Shown: positions 59,909 to 63,834 of the stretch, in pieces
Layout of the letters: each line of letters begins with the position of its first letter
Position numbering within the stretch: the stretch's first letter is position 1
Source of the DNA: an uncultured Collinsella sp.
Lineage (GTDB): Bacteria > Actinomycetota > Coriobacteriia > Coriobacteriales > Coriobacteriaceae
Assembly (NCBI GenBank): GCA_902462065.1
Contig: CABQAK010000006.1
Coordinates: 1 to 63,834 of the forward strand
Direction of reading: 5' to 3'
Length of the DNA stretch: 63,834 nt
Made by a program: the position numbers and the translations under genes
Notes under the pieces: model-generated
Databases searched by the model: none
Told to the model about the DNA's origin: nothing
Seen by the model: the letters and a program-made list of their open reading frames with translations, nothing else

Positions 59909-60991
59909 TTAGTCCTCTCGAACGGTCTCCAACAGATAATCGCGCATGTACGGAATTGCAAACGAAACACAGCCATAACCCGCGGGCTCAATCAACCCCG
60001 CATCGATCAGACGCTTGCGATATGACCCAACTTTGTTCGCCGACAAACCCATCTTCTTGGCGATATCGCCGTTGGCGATATCGACGCCCTCGCATTGAGC
60101 CATCGCCGCGAGATACTGAAACTGCCGTTCCGACACCCTGCGCAGCGCTGGGGCAATCACCATAGCATTAAAGCTATCAAGAGCCGCCTGGATACCCTTA
60201 CGAGCCGCCTCTTCGCTCACGCTCTCCGCCCCACTGCGTGCAGCAACCTGCCAAGCGTAATATCCGACCAGCTGGACCATAAAGGGATAGCCTGCCGAAG
60301 CTTTTGTTAATAGCTCAGCGGCACCTTTGTCGAGCTCCTTGCCCGCTCGTCTCATCGTATCCTCAAACGATCCGCCAACTTCAAAATCGGAAAGCCGAGT
60401 AAGTTCAACATGTTTGGCTCGCTGAAGGAACGTCAACGTATCATCCACCACCACGCCATCTACCGATGTCGGCAGCCCGGCGAAAGCGAAAGCGACATTC
60501 GCTCCTTGGCGGATCAAGAGCTGCATCTCATTGCCTAGCTCGCGCATTTCCTCAGTTGAGGCATCCTGGATCTCGTCGAGCGTAATGAGCAGACCACCGC
60601 GCTTCGCAGCATCGTACATCGCCTCGCCCAGATGAGAGGCCGACTTCGACATCTCCATGGAACCAAGGCTGACCCCTAAAATCGATGGGGAAATCGAGAT
60701 TGATTCAAGACGAACGTTTCGCTGCAGAGCCTCGAGGATTCTATTGCAAAAACCAGCATTGGAGGCAACGTCAACGACCTCGAATCCTTTTTTGCGTGCA
60801 AGGTCACCCAATGCATTAAGGAGCACCGTTTTACCTGTGCCTCGGACGCCCGAGATGCGCATGAGTCGATCGGGGGCACCAGGACCATTCTCAAGAGCCT
60901 CGGCAAAGTCATCCAAAACAGTGTCCCGTCCGATAAGCTCAGGCGGATTCATGCCCGCCGTTGGCTTAAAGGGGTTAACAGCTTTCGTCAT
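59909..60991 (-). CDS. AAA+ ATPase with C-terminal winged helix, second paralogue
   Basis: 360 residues from ATG 60991 (GAGGAGGG upstream). Same order as the 10762-11853 protein: NPFKPTAGMNPPELIGRD split over the N-terminus, GVRGTGKTVLLNAL (Walker A), LLITLDEIQDA (Walker B), GYPFMVQLVGYYAW, wHTH near 290-340 (DIAKKMGLSANKVGSYRKRLI) and ending VSFAIPYMRDYLLE. The shared segments put the two proteins in one family, though they are clearly diverged. It too is preceded by three tandem repeats. Function unknown. Confidence 0.85.
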   Translation of the reverse strand: MTKAVNPFKPTAGMNPPELIGRDTVLDDFAEALENGPGAPDRLMRISGVRGTGKTVLLNALGDLARKKGFEVVDVASNAGFCNRILEALQRNVRLESISISPSILGVSLGSMEMSKSASHLGEAMYDAAKRGGLLITLDEIQDASTEEMRELGNEMQLLIRQGANVAFAFAGLPTSVDGVVVDDTLTFLQRAKHVELTRLSDFEVGGSFEDTMRRAGKELDKGAAELLTKASAGYPFMVQLVGYYAWQVAARSGAESVSEEAARKGIQAALDSFNAMVIAPALRRVSERQFQYLAAMAQCEGVDIANGDIAKKMGLSANKVGSYRKRLIDAGLIEPAGYGCVSFAIPYMRDYLLETVRED

Positions 60992-61000
60992 TCTGCCCTC

Positions 61001-61067
61001 CTCTGCTAGTTTTAACAACTTTAACAAAGTTTAGCAACTTTAGCAGAGTTTAACAGTTTTAGCAGGC
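61001..61067 (-). promoter_or_regulatory. Tandem 19-bp repeats before second AAA+ ATPase
   Basis: Three units at 61011-61029, 61030-61048 and 61049-61067 (plus strand pattern TTTAGCAACTTTAGCAGAG), plus a half unit near 61001-61009. Read in the gene's direction each half carries GCTAAA or GTTAAA every 9-10 bp. They end ten bases before the ATPase start codon, next to its ribosome binding site. The GCTA(T/A)A core is shared with the repeats at 10681-10750. Confidence 0.65.
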
Positions 61068-61153
61068 TCGGCGGATTTATGCCTTACCGATCCTGCCGGG
61101 TCCTCCCGCCCGCGCCGATACAAATAGCGCGGTGCGGCCCCTCTATATCGCCC

Positions 61154-63595
61154 CTACCCCAGCGAACGGTTGAGGGAGCCGAGCTCGTCGTTGCCCATGG
61201 TGCGCCACATTTGGAAGATGCAACCGCATGCCAGGAAAAAGAAGCCGTTGTCGACCAGTTGCACAGCGGCATCTGCAAGCTGATTCGTCACGGCGGACAC
61301 TGGCGGCAGCTCGAGTCCAGCCTTGCGGATGGTCTCGACCGCTTCCTCGAACGTCGGCGGCTCGCTGACGCCCATCTCGTTCATGAGCCCCTGCATTTCT
61401 TCCAGCGCGCTGCTGCCCGATTCCTCACCGCGCGGCACCAGACGGTAACAAGCAAGCGCCAGGTCGAGCTGATCGCAATTCCAATAGGCAAACGCCAAGC
61501 GATAGAACAGGTAGCCGATTGCAGAACGATCGCTGGCAATACGTAGACCGTGGCGCGCCACCTCGATAATCTCGTCAAAGCGCTCCAGATGCGCAAGCAC
61601 ATTGATGAGCGCAAAGTGCGATTGCATGGACGAGCGCGCCAGATCGTAAAGATGGCGCACCTCGGGCAGTGCTCGTTCAAAGTCCTCTTGCTCGGCGTAA
61701 AAGCTGCAGATCTCGTGCTGGGCAAAGTACAGCGCATCGGGCGCACGAAGAATTCGCACAGAGCGGTCTTCTTCCAACACCGGTAGCACCATGCGCACCA
61801 GCTGGTTATCGCAAAACTGCGTTTGAACCGGACCTGTCGCCAAAAGCTCGGCGACGGCGCACTTAGCCTCCAACTCCTCGACAAGACGGGAAAAGCCTTC
61901 AAAAGCACCTGTACGGTCGACTTTTGTCTGCTCGCGCAATTCAACAACACGGGCCACGTATGGGTCGTCGTCCTCTTCCATGACCTCCAACTCGTCAGCC
62001 GTATCGGCAAGCAGCAGATCGCGCAGCGCCGGCGGCAGCGTGCGATGGTCATCACGCGGACGAGCATGAACCTCCGCAGGCTCAATCGTCTCCGGAGCGG
62101 TTGACTCATATGCCTCAAGCACACGCTTGCACGGCATATCGTCCATGTCCATGCTCTCAAGATCCTTGGCGACAGGCACACAATCGGCCAGATAGGCCGC
62201 GCGCCCAAAGAAATACGTTGCGACAACGCGCTCGCCCTGCTCACTGTCGGGAGCAGCAATCTGCACATAGCAGCGCGTGATGCAGGCGCCCGCGGCAAAA
62301 CACGCTGCCGCAAGTGTGAGTGCCACGCGCGCATCGTGCTCCGCGGCCCAGATCGCACGCGTGTCCTCGTCCAGCTCGCGCCAGGCGTCATCTTGGGCGT
62401 CGTATTCACGTTGCGGCATGGCATCCACGACAGAGTGCCCAAACCGAACGAGCATAATCCCCTCGGCAACGTTTGCCCGATAGGTATAGTCGAGCCGCGT
62501 GACCACGTTGAGCGCCTCAACGATTCGCGCAAAACGCGTGCGCACGTCCCACTCGCCGCCCGGCTGGCACGAAACCGTTCCCGGCTTGGCCCACGGGTTA
62601 TCGCTCGAGGCCGTATCGAGCAGTCGGGGAACATCGTTGGTCGTCTTGGCGATATGCCACGCATCAAAGAGCGCGCAGCCCTCAAGGCTCGGCGAGGATG
62701 CCGCAGGGGCCAATCCGGCGCCGATGCGCTCAAGGATGCCGGAGAGGCGGTTAAAACGGCACTCGATGGCAAGCAGCATGTCAATCTCGTCCTGGTCCAG
62801 CAGGCTACGATCAAAATTGAGATAGAAAAGCTTTGACCGGTCGATGCGCGCTAGGCTCATTTCGGACTTGGTGGCAATGGTGCGCAGACGGGGCAAGTCG
62901 ACCTCGCTCATAAGGGCGGCGGCATAGCGCTCGATACCGCTCGGATTCTCGGCATGGTCAACGCGGTAAAGCAGCGTCTCGATAGCATCGGGGAGCGGTG
63001 CCGTGTTAAAGCCCAAAAACACCTCGACCGGCTCGGACAACTTTACGAGCTTGATCTTGTCGACAACGTTTTGCATGTCCGCATCGAGACCGTCGACGCC
63101 CGCCGTGTTCGCAATAGCGCTTTCGGAGTTGGCAAATATCACGTAGCGCAAGAACATCGAGGCCATGAACTCGCCGTAAGGAAGGGCTCGAGTCGAATTC
63201 CATGTCTCGTGGTCGGACTGCTCGCGCATGGGGCCTTCGGGAGAGCCGGCAGTTTGCGCACACGCGCGCATTGCACCGTTGGCTTCCCTTACCATAATCT
63301 CACCAATACTGGAATCCGACTCGTCAAGGACCAGTTCCATGTCGGGATCGTTGGGCAGCGGAGCCTCGCTGACGGGGCGGTCCACCTTGTACACCTCACC
63401 CGAAACGCTTACGTAGCCCAAAAGCGACACATGACTTTTGCCAACGAATTCGACGACATAACAAGATTCATGCTGGTCCTCGCCAAAGAGTTTCCAGACC
63501 ACGCCATATGAGCGTCCCGCAGGCTGCTCGGGCATCGCCGGAAAGCGCTTCTTGGGATCGAGAAACCTGAGCTTGTATGTCGGACGCTCTGCCAC
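61154..63595 (-). CDS. Large cytosolic protein of unknown function with C-terminal helical repeats
   Basis: 813 residues from GTG 63595 (AGGGTGA upstream). No signal peptide or membrane span. The N-terminal 110 residues look beta-rich (YKLRFLDPKKRF, VVEFVGKSHVSLLGYV); the middle is helical and acidic (EVMEEDDDPYVARV near 545); residues about 620-740 resemble tetratricopeptide repeats (EICSFYAEQEDFERALPEVRHLYDLA, LAFAYWNCDQLDLALACYRLV). No catalytic motif recognised. It stands alone between tRNA-Arg and the second ATPase. Probably a lineage-specific scaffold or sensor. Confidence 0.75.
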   Translation of the reverse strand: MAERPTYKLRFLDPKKRFPAMPEQPAGRSYGVVWKLFGEDQHESCYVVEFVGKSHVSLLGYVSVSGEVYKVDRPVSEAPLPNDPDMELVLDESDSSIGEIMVREANGAMRACAQTAGSPEGPMREQSDHETWNSTRALPYGEFMASMFLRYVIFANSESAIANTAGVDGLDADMQNVVDKIKLVKLSEPVEVFLGFNTAPLPDAIETLLYRVDHAENPSGIERYAAALMSEVDLPRLRTIATKSEMSLARIDRSKLFYLNFDRSLLDQDEIDMLLAIECRFNRLSGILERIGAGLAPAASSPSLEGCALFDAWHIAKTTNDVPRLLDTASSDNPWAKPGTVSCQPGGEWDVRTRFARIVEALNVVTRLDYTYRANVAEGIMLVRFGHSVVDAMPQREYDAQDDAWRELDEDTRAIWAAEHDARVALTLAAACFAAGACITRCYVQIAAPDSEQGERVVATYFFGRAAYLADCVPVAKDLESMDMDDMPCKRVLEAYESTAPETIEPAEVHARPRDDHRTLPPALRDLLLADTADELEVMEEDDDPYVARVVELREQTKVDRTGAFEGFSRLVEELEAKCAVAELLATGPVQTQFCDNQLVRMVLPVLEEDRSVRILRAPDALYFAQHEICSFYAEQEDFERALPEVRHLYDLARSSMQSHFALINVLAHLERFDEIIEVARHGLRIASDRSAIGYLFYRLAFAYWNCDQLDLALACYRLVPRGEESGSSALEEMQGLMNEMGVSEPPTFEEAVETIRKAGLELPPVSAVTNQLADAAVQLVDNGFFFLACGCIFQMWRTMGNDELGSLNRSLG

Positions 63596-63720
63596 GAAAT
63601 ATCACCCTGATCGGTCGTTGAGAGAAGGAGTGTCGCGGATGGGCCACGACACCTACTCGGAATCTTACACGAGTCGACAGGAAATCGTCCCTTTGGACGA
63701 AAGCACTCAAGCTGGCGTAA

Positions 63721-63747
63721 AAGAAAAGCCCCCGTTGCCGGGAGCTT
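63721..63747 (-). terminator. tRNA-Arg terminator
   Basis: Nine-bp stem with one G-T pair (63726-63734 with 63739-63747), loop of four, followed by TTCTT on the minus strand. The stretch 63596-63720 otherwise shows only the 5' region of the 813-residue protein gene. Confidence 0.75.
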
Positions 63748-63757
63748 TAATCTCAAA

Positions 63758-63834
63758 TGGTGCGGCGTATAGGATTCGAACCTATGACGTTCTGATTCGT
63801 AGTCAGACCCTCTATCCAGCTGAGGTAACGCCGC
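63758..63834 (-). tRNA. tRNA-Arg (anticodon ACG)
   Basis: 77 bases including CCA; the 5' end coincides with the window edge. Acceptor GCGGCGT/ACGCCGC, D-arm CTCAGCTGGATAGAG, anticodon stem TCTGA/TCAGA with loop CTACGAA, T-arm ATAGGTTCGAATCCTAT. Confidence 0.95.

Overview
The window looks like a chromosomal segment of a Coriobacteriia species, most likely Collinsella (high-GC anaerobic gut actinobacterium). The basis is the GC-rich coding sequence, the AGGAG-type ribosome binding sites, the gene content (two-gene ebg beta-galactosidase, FeoA/FeoA/FeoB with a Cys-rich partner, lar nickel-pincer genes, paired YhgE/Pip proteins, VanRS-like and PhoBR-like pairs next to a D-Ala-D-Ala carboxypeptidase) and the many large intergenic hairpins. 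The genus call is inference from gene content; no rRNA is present.

Layout. 1-6000: start of an unknown gene, a 27-bp inverted-repeat element, small envelope proteins, a DUF2975/Xre regulator pair, an HtrA-type protease, and a three-gene operon around a secreted papain/C39-like peptidase. 6100-12450: an unusual glutamine-synthetase-like gene followed by an atypical OmpR-type regulator, LacI and GntR regulators, an AAA+ ATPase preceded by 10-bp-phased repeats, and a GntR remnant. 12450-18350: an Old-Yellow-Enzyme-type flavin/Fe-S oxidoreductase, the feoA-feoA-feoB-FeoB-associated iron(II) uptake operon, and an HPr-like protein. 18770-25250: an APC amino acid transporter, and ebgA-ebgC with a divergent LacI regulator and three shared palindromic operators. 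25550-33000: aspS, serB, and a lactate-racemase cluster (larB, larC, TetR-type regulator; opposite strand larA and an aquaglyceroporin). 33840-41800: ppc, hisS, a broken MFS transporter, an M20 amidohydrolase and an EamA transporter. 42100-49600: two adjoining YhgE/Pip membrane proteins and htpG. 49790-59290: a GNAT acetyltransferase, a CpsC/CpsD/CpsB-like tyrosine phospho-relay, PhoR/PhoB with a solitary PstB, a VanS/VanR-like pair and a divergent D-Ala-D-Ala carboxypeptidase. 59300-63834: tRNA-Ser with duplicated 3' ends, a second AAA+ ATPase with phased repeats, a large unknown protein with helical repeats, and tRNA-Arg.

The most unusual material lies between genes. Three nested hairpins (30756-30880, 33693-33819, degenerate 33597-33689) share two 12-nt internal boxes while their stems differ with compensating changes. 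Two 117-nt elements (41968-42084, 47372-47487) keep identical paired ends around different apical hairpins. A 61-62-nt-periodic run of hairpins (25255-25471) changes stem sequence but keeps pairing. The two paralogous AAA+ ATPases at 10.8 and 60 kb each sit directly behind three tandem 19-20-bp repeats carrying a shared GCTA(T/A)A core at about one helical turn.
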